Source of the DNA: Prevotellaceae bacterium
Lineage (GTDB): Bacteria > Bacteroidota > Bacteroidia > Bacteroidales > UBA932
DNA length: 7,974 bases
NCBI GenBank assembly: GCA_031267855.1
Contig: JAIRYH010000013.1
Coordinates: forward strand, 1 to 7,974
Direction: 5' to 3'
The position numbers were made by a program, and so were the translations under genes. The notes beneath the pieces were generated by a model. That model was given only the letters and a program-made list of their open reading frames with translations, was not told the DNA's origin and made no database searches. This document shows, in pieces, positions 1-5,784 of the stretch. Each line of letters opens with the position of its first letter. The stretch's first letter is position 1.

Positions 1-597
1 GGTCAGCGGAAACGGCGCACCCTGTCGGGTGTGCAGGAAACCGCACAGCTCGCCGAAGGTCAGACCGTGCCTGTGCGGCAACCCCTCCACGCCGATGAAC
101 GAAGCATATTCCCCGGTTATCGGAATGCCTTCCACCTGCCTGCCCGCGGGATTCGGACGGTCGATGACATACACTGCCGGCTTTAAACGGTGTTCCGCCA
201 GTGAATGGAACAGTTTGTCAACGGTGGAAATAAAGGTATAGTAGCGGCAGCCGACATCCTGCAGGTCTATGACAATGGCGTCGAGATCGTCCAGTTTGTT
301 GACCGGCGCCGACAGCGACGCTTCGCTGTGGCCGTAGAGCGAAACAAAATCGACGCCGTCCAGGTGCAGGCAGCGGTAAAAAGCGCCCGACTGGAGCGCC
401 TCCTGGTCCTGCAATTCGGCGAAAAGCCCGTGCTCAGGCATGAACAGGCGGTGCAGCCTGCCGCACCGGTGCAGCTGTTCAAACAGGTAACAGCCTTCCG
501 CAAAGTCCCAGGAAGTCTGGTTGCACAGCAACCCCACGCGCCCCGTGAGCAGTGGCTCGTCGGTGAGTTGCAGCAGGGGTTTGGCAGCTATTTTCAT
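1..597 (-). CDS. namZ: NamZ-like exo-beta-N-acetylmuramidase (DUF1343, GH171), 3' end cut by window
   Basis: The frame is open from an ATG at 595-597 to the window edge and gives 199 residues; the family is normally about 390-400, so roughly the N-terminal half is here. Recognisable DUF1343 motifs occur in order: GRVGLLCNQTS (19-29), MPEHGLF (53-59), DLQDVGCRYYTF (111-122), VIDRPNPAGR (144-153), VEG (155-157) and GLPHRHGLTFGEL (172-184). Characterised members (Bacillus subtilis NamZ, Tannerella forsythia homologue) remove non-reducing terminal MurNAc from peptidoglycan fragments. That activity is inferred here from family only. The ATG sits inside the stop of the upstream thioredoxin gene (ATGA overlap), which fixes the start and indicates translational coupling. 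No signal peptide is visible: the sequence enters the domain almost at once, so a cytoplasmic or unusually exported enzyme is possible. The C-terminal half cannot be assessed. Confidence 0.88.
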   Translation of the reverse strand, partial: MKIAAKPLLQLTDEPLLTGRVGLLCNQTSWDFAEGCYLFEQLHRCGRLHRLFMPEHGLFAELQDQEALQSGAFYRCLHLDGVDFVSLYGHSEASLSAPVNKLDDLDAIVIDLQDVGCRYYTFISTVDKLFHSLAEHRLKPAVYVIDRPNPAGRQVEGIPITGEYASFIGVEGLPHRHGLTFGELCGFLHTRQGAPFPLT

Positions 598-1145
598 TCT
601 GCCGGCGTCATGAGCAGTTCGTCAATGACGCGCACCATTTCCGTAAATTCTTCCGGGTCGTAGAGGCGCGTGAGGAACGCGATTTTGCCGTCGCGGTCGA
701 TGATGACATTCCGCGTTACGCCGGCGTCCTGTGCGGCATAGAGGTGGAATTTTTCGCCGCTTTCGTCCAGCGTCAGCGGGTAGGTAATTTTGATGGACTC
801 GGCAAATTTTTGCGCCGTATCTGCCGGTTCTTTGTAATCAACGGCAATGAGCGTGAAGTCCAGATTATCCTTATGCTTCTGCCAGATGTCGCGCTCGATG
901 TAAGGCATTTCCCTGCGGCACACGCCGCACCAGCTGGCGGTAAACTGCAGCATCACCACTTTGCCGCGATAACTGCTCAGCAGTTCCGCGCTGCCGTCCG
1001 GATACTGAATGGTGAAGTCGGGCGCTTCTTCGCCCACCTGCACAATGTAGCCGCGCGAGGCGTCTTCCTGTGGTTGCGCCGTGCGGTTCTTACACGAGAA
1101 CGATGCGCACAGCAGGATAAGGAATAAAAACGAAATTTTTTTCAT
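594..1145 (-). CDS. TlpA/ResA-like thioredoxin-fold lipoprotein
   Basis: This is a 183-residue protein with a hydrophobic N-terminal signal ending in ASFSC18, a likely lipobox, so it should be a membrane-anchored lipoprotein facing the periplasm. A thioredoxin-like domain follows: APDF (41-44), GKVVMLQFTASWCGVC (61-76) with the CxxC pair C73/C76, and NVIIDRDGKI (146-155). Family members act as thiol-disulfide reductases or redox partners of envelope proteins; the partner here is unknown. In most TlpA/ResA proteins the strand before the IDxDG motif carries a cis-proline (VPTTFLID). Here the matching stretch is VTRNVIID (143-150), with Thr144 in that place, which resembles peroxiredoxin-like relatives in Bacteroidota as I recall them. 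It is the first gene of an operon: its TGA overlaps the ATG of the namZ-like gene by 4 nt, and a promoter lies just upstream. Confidence 0.9.
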   Translation of the reverse strand: MKKISFLFLILLCASFSCKNRTAQPQEDASRGYIVQVGEEAPDFTIQYPDGSAELLSSYRGKVVMLQFTASWCGVCRREMPYIERDIWQKHKDNLDFTLIAVDYKEPADTAQKFAESIKITYPLTLDESGEKFHLYAAQDAGVTRNVIIDRDGKIAFLTRLYDPEEFTEMVRVIDELLMTPAE

Positions 1146-1163
1146 AGTATAATTTTTTTTTCA

Positions 1164-1194
1164 CAAAGGTAATGGTTTTGTGGCAGGAAACAAA
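1164..1194 (-). promoter_or_regulatory. Bacteroidota-type promoter for the tlpA-like/namZ operon
   Basis: Read on the minus strand, TACCTTTG (1171-1164) matches the TAnnTTTG -7 consensus, and TTTG (1194-1191) lies exactly 19 nt upstream as the -33 box. Transcription would start near 1157, giving a very short A/T-rich leader before the ATG at 1145. Motif match only; no start site was measured. Confidence 0.75.
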
Positions 1195-1235
1195 ACGGAC
1201 GTTGCAGGACAGGGACAGCAGGATAAAATAATACG

Positions 1236-1255
1236 GCAACATTTTTTATCTGCAA
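1236..1255. repeat. Short dispersed repeat, copy 1 (second copy at 2988-3009)
   Basis: GCAACATTTTTTATCTGCAA here recurs at 2988-3009 with two additional T residues in the T run. In the second copy the minus-strand reading supplies the -33 box and spacer of a good promoter. In this copy the sequence downstream (CGTATTATTT) lacks a clean TAnnTTTG, so it may be a decayed promoter or leader remnant. The rest of the 1146-1318 gap shows no clear terminator or gene. Confidence 0.6.
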
Positions 1256-1318
1256 TGTGTAGCTACTGCGGTCTTCCGGTTTCAGAAAACACTCAAAAAT
1301 TATGCGCGTAACATTCTA

Positions 1319-2587
1319 TTATTTACTTTTTACACACCTTACATGTACGGTTGAAACAGTTGGACACCAAGTCCAATTACCGGACGAACATTGTGCGCCA
1401 CTCCAATCCGGATTGCTGTAATCTGACGTGTGAAACATGCCGTAAGTATTCTGTCCGGGGCAGCTATTGGAAGCTCCGGTATTGTTTATATTATTAACTG
1501 TTGTGGATATCCAATAAGCGTAGACATTAGGATATTGTAGTGGATATGGTGTTAAATTTAATGCGTCCCGATAGCTGCAGAAACATGATGCGGTTTCGTT
1601 CATAGCGGGCAACCGCCACCCGCTTCCAAGGGCGTTGCATCCTGCATTTGCATCAGCCCAATTCATGTTCAGCGTAAAGTTATACATTGCCACATAAATG
1701 TTGCAGCCTGTAACCGTGCTTGCCGGTCCGCCCACTACATTTGTCCATGTGCCGGAAGCGGTTGTTCCTGCGGTGTTGCACATACCGTCGTAGGCTTTAC
1801 GCACGTAGTTGAAAGTGCCGGCCACTGTGGCGTCCGCTTTTGGCGGAAGATAGGTAACGGCAGTAGCGCCGCTAATTTCCGCATTATTCTTGAACCATTT
1901 GTAGGTTAATTTTCCACTTCCGCCATTTGCTCCCGCTGCATTGACAATGGTCAATGGCGTTCCTCCGATATTCAAAAATTCACCCATCCTGCCCCAACTG
2001 CCATTGCCCAGCGCACCAGCAGAAAAAGCAGGATAATTTATTATACCGGGACATCCGGTAGCATCGGTAAAGGAGGCAATGCAACCAAGCGTGAAACTTT
2101 TATTATCGGTTTCAATATAGCTGCCGCTATTGTATGTAATTTTGAATGGCGGCGAACCTTTCAGTGTATAAGTTCCATTTGCTATCGTTGCATTTGGCGG
2201 AAAGTCGCTGCCGTAGGCGCACCAGTTGAATTTGCCGGTATTGCTTAACTGTACGGTAATCGTAGAAGAAAAGTTGGTCGCTGTTCCTTCCAGAAAAAAG
2301 CCGCGACTGCTTTGTCCGCTCACTGTTCCGGCTGTTTTTTGCACCGTTCCGGTAATGGTGGCAGGCTGCCAGTTCCCTTTTTGCGTGGGGGAAATAACCG
2401 GCTGGAAATCTACAAATATCCAGACTTTGTTGCGGTGGTTTGCCGTCGTCTGGTTTGTCCAGCTCACTTTGAACTGAATGGTGGATGTAGCGGTATACGT
2501 GGCGCTGACCGGTGTAATTTGCACTGTTGATTGTGCGCTTGCTGCAACACCCGAAAGCATTGCGAAAAGAAAGAAAATCTTTTTCAT
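1319..2587 (-). CDS. Secreted Ig-like and DUF1566 (Lcl) domain protein
   Basis: This is a 422-residue exported protein. A Sec signal peptide (1-18, cleavage likely after ASA) is followed by an uncharacterised beta-rich domain (about 21-150) containing FKVSWTNQ, VWIFVDF, RGFFLEGT and FNWCAYGSDFPPNATI. An Ig/PKD-like segment follows (about 200-285, with LTYKWFKNN). The C-terminal domain (about 295-422) has the DUF1566/Lcl pattern: MNWADANAGC (308-317), WRLPAMNE (324-331), YWISTTV (358-364) and a terminal VRCVK (417-421). Lcl domains are C-type-lectin-like modules on bacterial surface proteins; ligand and function are unknown. Numerous cysteines suggest disulfides formed outside the cytoplasm. 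No Por-type sorting tail is visible, so the secretion route beyond Sec is unclear. The N-terminal domain is paralogous to the gene starting at 7502. The start is fixed by the signal peptide and an A-rich leader (AAAAAAAGATG). Confidence 0.85.
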   Translation of the reverse strand: MKKIFFLFAMLSGVAASAQSTVQITPVSATYTATSTIQFKVSWTNQTTANHRNKVWIFVDFQPVISPTQKGNWQPATITGTVQKTAGTVSGQSSRGFFLEGTATNFSSTITVQLSNTGKFNWCAYGSDFPPNATIANGTYTLKGSPPFKITYNSGSYIETDNKSFTLGCIASFTDATGCPGIINYPAFSAGALGNGSWGRMGEFLNIGGTPLTIVNAAGANGGSGKLTYKWFKNNAEISGATAVTYLPPKADATVAGTFNYVRKAYDGMCNTAGTTASGTWTNVVGGPASTVTGCNIYVAMYNFTLNMNWADANAGCNALGSGWRLPAMNETASCFCSYRDALNLTPYPLQYPNVYAYWISTTVNNINNTGASNSCPGQNTYGMFHTSDYSNPDWSGAQCSSGNWTWCPTVSTVHVRCVKSK

Positions 2588-2621
2588 CTTTTTTTATTTA
2601 AAGTTTAATGTTTCCTGTTTA

Positions 2622-2668
2622 ATGGCGTCAGCCAATTCGTAATTCGTAATTTTTAATTCGTAATTAAA
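2622..2668. repeat. Heptamer array with adjoining ATGGCGTCAGCCAA motif
   Basis: From 2634 the plus strand reads as in-register heptamers: AATTCGT, AATTCGT, AATTTTT, AATTCGT, AATTAAA (2634-2668). They abut the 14-nt motif ATGGCGTCAGCCAA (2622-2635), which holds the small hairpin TGGC-GTCA-GCCA. The same 14-mer recurs at 7017-7030 beside another heptamer array. It lies 35-80 nt upstream of the secreted DUF1566 gene, inside its likely leader. Function unknown. Confidence 0.7.
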
Positions 2669-2678
2669 TTGCAGCTTT

Positions 2679-2721
2679 GGGGTTGTTTACAAACACAAAC
2701 TTTCTTCCATAAAACAACCCC
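2679..2721 (-). other. Perfect 10-bp inverted repeat in leader
   Basis: GGGGTTGTTT (2679-2688) is perfectly complementary to AAACAACCCC (2712-2721), leaving a 23-nt loop. There is no U tract on either side, so it does not look like an intrinsic terminator. On the minus strand it would form a stable hairpin in the leader of the DUF1566 gene. A frame with no clear start (ending at 2664 with NNPKAAI) runs through it and may be coding debris. Confidence 0.5.
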
Positions 2722-2799
2722 TCGCTACGATTTTTATTCGCTGCCAATTATCACAAAAACTTTTTTCGTCTTTATGATAAGCTTCATTTTTTATCAGCT

Positions 2800-2868
2800 T
2801 TACAGGTAATAAAAATAAAACGTGAATTTAAACTCATTACCGCCTGAGGTTCCGCTAAGACCCATCAT
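2800..2868 (-). CDS. Possible 22-residue small ORF in the leader region
   Basis: Two tandem ATG codons (2866-2868, 2863-2865) open a frame that starts MMGLSGTSGG and ends FKFTFYFYYL, with a TAA at 2800-2802. The C-terminal half is strongly aromatic and hydrophobic. The starts lie in the loop, and part of the coding sequence in the 3' arm, of a 14-bp inverted repeat, about 105 nt after a good minus-strand promoter. It could be a leader peptide, a tiny membrane or toxin-like peptide, or chance. A second short frame (2734-2787, starting MKLIIKTKKV) follows. There is no independent support for translation of either. Confidence 0.25.
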   Translation of the reverse strand: MMGLSGTSGGNEFKFTFYFYYL

Positions 2869-2974
2869 GAAAACAAATCAAATCCACGTTTTACTTGTGA
2901 ATAATATTCTTTCATGATATCGAAATTTAGCGGATTTCGGACGGTAGAATTTTTATATCAAAGAACTTTAAACA
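2816..2974 (-). ncRNA. Candidate structured leader or small RNA (minus strand)
   Basis: Downstream of the promoter at 2980-3010 the predicted transcript contains hairpin A: stem CGAAAT/ATTTCG (2939-2934 and 2926-2921) with loop CCGCTAA (2933-2927). Hairpin B has 14-nt arms at 2893-2880 and 2829-2816. All 14 positions pair in minus-strand RNA because the one imperfect position becomes G-U; on the plus strand it would be A-C, which favours the minus strand. Within the 50-nt loop of B, TTAGCGG (2858-2852) is perfectly complementary to the whole loop of A, so a kissing interaction is possible. It may be the start of a leader of nearly 390 nt for the gene at 1319-2587, or a separate RNA. I do not recognise a named riboswitch. 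A decayed MITE with inverted ends is the main alternative. Confidence 0.4.
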
Positions 2975-2979
2975 TGCTG

Positions 2980-3010
2980 CAAATGTAGCAACATTTTTTT
3001 TATCTGCAAA
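2980..3010 (-). promoter_or_regulatory. Bacteroidota-type promoter facing the DUF1566 gene
   Basis: On the minus strand TACATTTG (2987-2980) fits TAnnTTTG, and TTTG (3010-3007) is exactly 19 nt upstream. The start site would fall near 2974. It begins 33 nt after the rloB stop codon and is the best candidate promoter for the gene at 1319-2587, which implies an unusually long leader. Confidence 0.7.
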
Positions 3011-3043
3011 TTTTTTTTTGAGCGGGACGCCGTTTAATGCATG

Positions 3044-3715
3044 CTACATATTTTTTCCTGTCGGTACATTCTGCGGATTGTTTAATTCTTCCACGAGCGC
3101 ATACACGCGCGTACGGGGATTATGTTTTGCAAAATCATTTCCGGTATATTGCTTTTCCAGCCTCTTCGCCCATGCTACGGCTTGTTTCTGATTACCGTGT
3201 TTCGCCAGCAGCGCATACATTTCCGGATCATTTTTTTTGTACTTGAATGCAGGCAGTTCTTTCTTGAACTGCGATGTGATATGCCGGCGGTAGTCTTTGC
3301 GGGAAATGCCCGTATCCATATATTTAAAATGCAAAATATACCACAACTCAAAGGCTTCGTTCGACCATGCGCATTTGATGCCGTTAGCTGCCGCCTTTTT
3401 GATAGCGTTATTGAAATTTTGTTCCAAAAAGCTATCCCGGTCAAAGACCGCCCAAACGCTGTCATATTTTTTGCTTGAAGAATTTCTCTTTTGTATGGCG
3501 GCTTCTACCACGCCCAGCGTGTTTTTTCCCGTGCCGACGGTTTCAATATCCAGCGTGTAGGGCGGAAAATTCGTTTCGAACGACGCAAAATATTGCGGCT
3601 CCGTTTTCGTCCCCTCGCATACAATAAGGAAATAAACACGTTTTTCGCGAAAATTTATTTTCCGCTTTTGCTCCTTTCGTGCAAAGCGTTTCTCTAATTT
3701 AGTTACCTGTGCCAT
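3044..3715 (-). CDS. rloB: RloB-family (AbiLii-like) TOPRIM-type defence protein
   Basis: This 223-residue protein has the hallmark RloB motifs: a basic N terminus (1-26), IVCEGTKTEPQYF (31-43), AVFDRD (89-94), SNEAFELWYILHF (118-130) and NPRTRVY (199-205). The acidic E34 and D92/D94 fit a TOPRIM-like metal-binding nuclease core; nuclease activity is inferred. PF13707 includes RloB from restriction-modification loci and lactococcal AbiLii, which is needed for phage abortive infection. The length is normal and no residue looks broken. The ATG at 3713-3715 lies 17 nt inside the end of the upstream ATPase gene, so the two are translationally coupled and likely work as sensor/ATPase plus effector. 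The gene ends with TAG. If that codon were read through, 14 more codons would follow before a TAA. No terminator is seen downstream. Confidence 0.9.
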   Translation of the reverse strand: MAQVTKLEKRFARKEQKRKINFREKRVYFLIVCEGTKTEPQYFASFETNFPPYTLDIETVGTGKNTLGVVEAAIQKRNSSSKKYDSVWAVFDRDSFLEQNFNNAIKKAAANGIKCAWSNEAFELWYILHFKYMDTGISRKDYRRHITSQFKKELPAFKYKKNDPEMYALLAKHGNQKQAVAWAKRLEKQYTGNDFAKHNPRTRVYALVEELNNPQNVPTGKNM

Positions 3716-4793
3716 TGGTCATCAGTTTGGAAAAATCACCGATGAAGGGAATAGCGCCATAGCGTCCGTCAATGTAATCTTTTTCATAATTCCGGTCATT
3801 CCGCACTTTTGTTCCGTCCGGCTCGCGAAATTCGGCTAACGAATATAAACTGGTTTCTTCGTATTTATTTTTTTCGGTGAAATAAATTTGGTCGCGGCGC
3901 AAACCGGCATAACTTAACAAATTCGTATCGTGCGTCGCAAAAATCAATTGCCCGTTTCCCGTGTTGGTATCGGGGTCATTGAACATTTTTACGATTTGTT
4001 TCGTCAGCAACGGGTGCAGCCTCGCATCCAGCTCGTCAATAGGAAAAACAACTTTCGTATTTAATCCCAAAAGAATAGGAATTGCTAAATCAAGTACTTT
4101 ATTTGTCCCCGACGATTCACATTCCAATGAGCTAAATGCTACCTCATCAATTCGCTCTTTTGCCGTGTTATATTTAGGATGATAAGTCATTATGTCTTCC
4201 TTATTTTCGGATAATGCAATTCGATCGAAACCTAAATCCAATGTCGCTATAAATTTATCCAAATTCATAATAGTAGGATCGTTTCTCAAGAAGACTTTTG
4301 TTAACTCCCGGCTATCATTAATATCATTTTCTGAGATATTCAATATAGCGTTAATACTATGCATGACTACATGGCTTTTTTTCCCATTGAATTGGTCGCA
4401 AATAGCCAAAAACAAAGCATTATCCCTTGTCTTGTCTTCAAGGTTTTTCCCTTCTTCAAAGGTTTTTCCCAGTTCAATTTTATTTCCTTTCCGGACAAAT
4501 AATAACTGTTCTTTCCCTTTTACTCCCTTTTTATAGAGCCATTCGTAGTACACTTTCTCGCTGCTGACTTCAAATCCGTAGCGATAACGAATATCTTCCG
4601 TCAAAAATATAATTTCAAAATAGGATGGTTGCTTTTCCGTTTCCGTATTCAGCAGGAAGGGCGTAACATTGATTTTATCGGTTGAATTGAGTTTTGCCGA
4701 ATTTATTATAATGCCGGTCATGGCGCTCAACGCTTTTAACAGGTTGCTCTTGCCGCTTGAATTGGCGCCGTAAATTACCACACTGCGCAACAA
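3699..4793 (-). CDS. AAA/ABC-type ATPase of an RloAB/AbiL-like defence pair (open part)
   Basis: The open segment encodes 364 residues if started at the TTG at 4793. Visible motifs are Walker A GANSSGKS (9-16), an ABC-signature-like ESSGTNK (226-232), Walker B VVFPIDELD (248-256) with likely catalytic E254, and the switch region ATHDTNLL (286-293) with H288. This is the AAA_15/AAA_21 type seen in OLD-like, RloA and AbiLi proteins, predicted to hydrolyse ATP and control the RloB partner that overlaps its 3' end by 17 nt. The first beta strands of the nucleotide-binding fold are missing from this segment; they are encoded upstream in the same frame but behind a TAG (4797-4799). GGAG lies 8 nt before the TTG, so reinitiation is conceivable, though Shine-Dalgarno use is weak in this phylum. 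The gene is visibly more AT-rich than its neighbours. Confidence 0.8.
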   Translation of the reverse strand: MLRSVVIYGANSSGKSNLLKALSAMTGIIINSAKLNSTDKINVTPFLLNTETEKQPSYFEIIFLTEDIRYRYGFEVSSEKVYYEWLYKKGVKGKEQLLFVRKGNKIELGKTFEEGKNLEDKTRDNALFLAICDQFNGKKSHVVMHSINAILNISENDINDSRELTKVFLRNDPTIMNLDKFIATLDLGFDRIALSENKEDIMTYHPKYNTAKERIDEVAFSSLECESSGTNKVLDLAIPILLGLNTKVVFPIDELDARLHPLLTKQIVKMFNDPDTNTGNGQLIFATHDTNLLSYAGLRRDQIYFTEKNKYEETSLYSLAEFREPDGTKVRNDRNYEKDYIDGRYGAIPFIGDFSKLMTNGTGN

Positions 4794-4913
4794 TCTCTAT
4801 TCTCCGGCTGTAATCACATTGCCGGGAAAGTCCTTGATAGCCGTAGCTTCAAGGCTCAATGTCTGTTTATCTTTAAACGATAAATAATTTCCTACCGTAA
4901 ATTCTAAAAGCAT
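3699..4913 (-). pseudogene. Full-length ATPase gene interrupted by an in-frame amber codon
   Basis: From the ATG at 4911-4913 the same frame gives 38 residues beginning MLLEFTVGNYLSFKDKQTLS and ending NVITAGE, the typical N terminus of this ATPase family. Then come TAG (4797-4799), Arg and the LLRSVVIYGANSSGKS segment. Ignoring the TAG, the protein would be about 404 residues, normal for the family. Related proteins often have a residue such as Tyr before RLL, so a one-base TAT/TAC-to-TAG change would explain it. The rest of the gene shows no frameshift, which suggests a recent event, a sequencing or assembly error, or regulated readthrough. Confidence 0.7.
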
Positions 4914-4954
4914 AATAGATGCATTTTGCGAGAAAAATTCTCATTATTTATTGG

Positions 4955-4989
4955 CAAAAGTACAAAAATAATTTATAATACCGTCCAAA
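4955..4989 (-). promoter_or_regulatory. Probable promoter of the ATPase-rloB module
   Basis: On the minus strand TACTTTTG (4962-4955) fits the -7 consensus; an adjacent TATTTTTG (4970-4963) also fits. The nearest TTTG (4989-4986) is 23 nt from the first, longer than ideal, so the -33 box is weak. The predicted leader to the ATG at 4913 is about 35 nt. A GAGAA-AAA-TTCTC hairpin (4930-4942) follows the start site, and TTCTCATT/AATGAGAA repeats (4938-4945, 4989-4996) flank the element. Confidence 0.5.
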
Positions 4990-5005
4990 ATGAGAAAACC
5001 CCGTA

Positions 5006-5776
5006 TCAGAACACCAGCAGCTTCACCGCAAACGCCACGATTAAAATAATCAGCAGCCAGCGGATGATTTGCGGTTTCCAGGTGGTGGCGAATTTCACGC
5101 CGAGCCATGCGCCGACAGCCTGTCCGGCGGCTTGCAGGATGCCGACGTCGTAGTGTATTTTTACCTTATCGGCATAAATGAAGAAAATGACCAGCGACGC
5201 CATGGTTGTAAAGAGCACGACAAATACCTTGAGGGAATTGGCGGTGAGCAAGTCGTAGCCGGTGCCCAGCACCAGTAAAATCAGCAGGAAATAGCCGATG
5301 CCGGCTTGCAGGAATCCGGCATAAATGCCGAGTGCAAAATAGACCGGATAGAGCCACCACTTTGTTTTCGGCAGGGTGGTCACTTTGCTTTTCAGCCATT
5401 TTTCGGGTTGCAGGAAAATCACCGGCAGCATGAACACCAGCACCACGCCGGTCGCCTGCCGGATGACGTCGTTCTGCACGTGCACGGCGATCCATGCGCC
5501 GATGAGCGTGCCGAGCACCAGTGGGACAGCCGGGCGTATCCCCCACGACCATTCAAATGTCTTCTTCTTTTTGAAGCGGGCGGAAGCCACGATGCTTTGC
5601 AGCAGAAAGCCCAGCCGGTTGGTTACATTGGCTTCGGCGGCGGCGTTGTCGCCGGAGATTACCGTCATCAGCACCGGCAGGGTGATGAGCGAACCGCCGC
5701 CCGCCAGGGTGTTGATGATGCCGCAGATGACGCCCGACGCCAGCACAATCGCATATATGTACCATTCCAAATCCAT
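5006..5776 (-). CDS. TauE/SafE (TSUP) family membrane permease
   Basis: This is a 256-residue, strongly hydrophobic protein with about seven or eight membrane segments (roughly 7-38, 83-100, 108-124, 142-170, 180-201, 211-227, 237-255). It carries the two half-repeat signatures of the family: GIINTLAGGGSLITLP (19-34) with ANVTNRLGF (49-57), and GIYAGFLQAGIGYFLL (150-165) with NSLKVFVVL (180-188). GQAVGAWLGVKFA (218-230) is the usual late motif. TSUP proteins move sulfite, sulfoacetate or other sulfur-containing or organic anions across the inner membrane. Nothing in the neighbourhood identifies the substrate. The length is typical and the gene looks intact. It begins 8 nt after the U tract of the terminator that ends the upstream gene, so it either relies on readthrough or has an unrecognised promoter. 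Confidence 0.9.
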   Translation of the reverse strand: MDLEWYIYAIVLASGVICGIINTLAGGGSLITLPVLMTVISGDNAAAEANVTNRLGFLLQSIVASARFKKKKTFEWSWGIRPAVPLVLGTLIGAWIAVHVQNDVIRQATGVVLVFMLPVIFLQPEKWLKSKVTTLPKTKWWLYPVYFALGIYAGFLQAGIGYFLLILLVLGTGYDLLTANSLKVFVVLFTTMASLVIFFIYADKVKIHYDVGILQAAGQAVGAWLGVKFATTWKPQIIRWLLIILIVAFAVKLLVF

Positions 5777-5784
5777 TGTTTCAT

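Noticed and set aside
1319..2587. DUF1566/Lcl domain as target of a diversity-generating retroelement
   Set aside because: Lectin-like domains can be such targets, but no reverse transcriptase, accessory gene or template/variable repeat pair is present in the window.
2867..2917. Plus-strand mini-frame starting MKTNQIHVLL, considered as a transposase remnant
   Set aside because: It is only 16 codons, no transposase motif follows, and no target-site duplication flanks the nearby inverted repeat, so it cannot be supported.
3011..3043. T-rich run after rloB considered as a terminator
   Set aside because: On the rloB strand it is an A run, not a U run, and the preceding GCGTCCCGC can form only a very weak stem.
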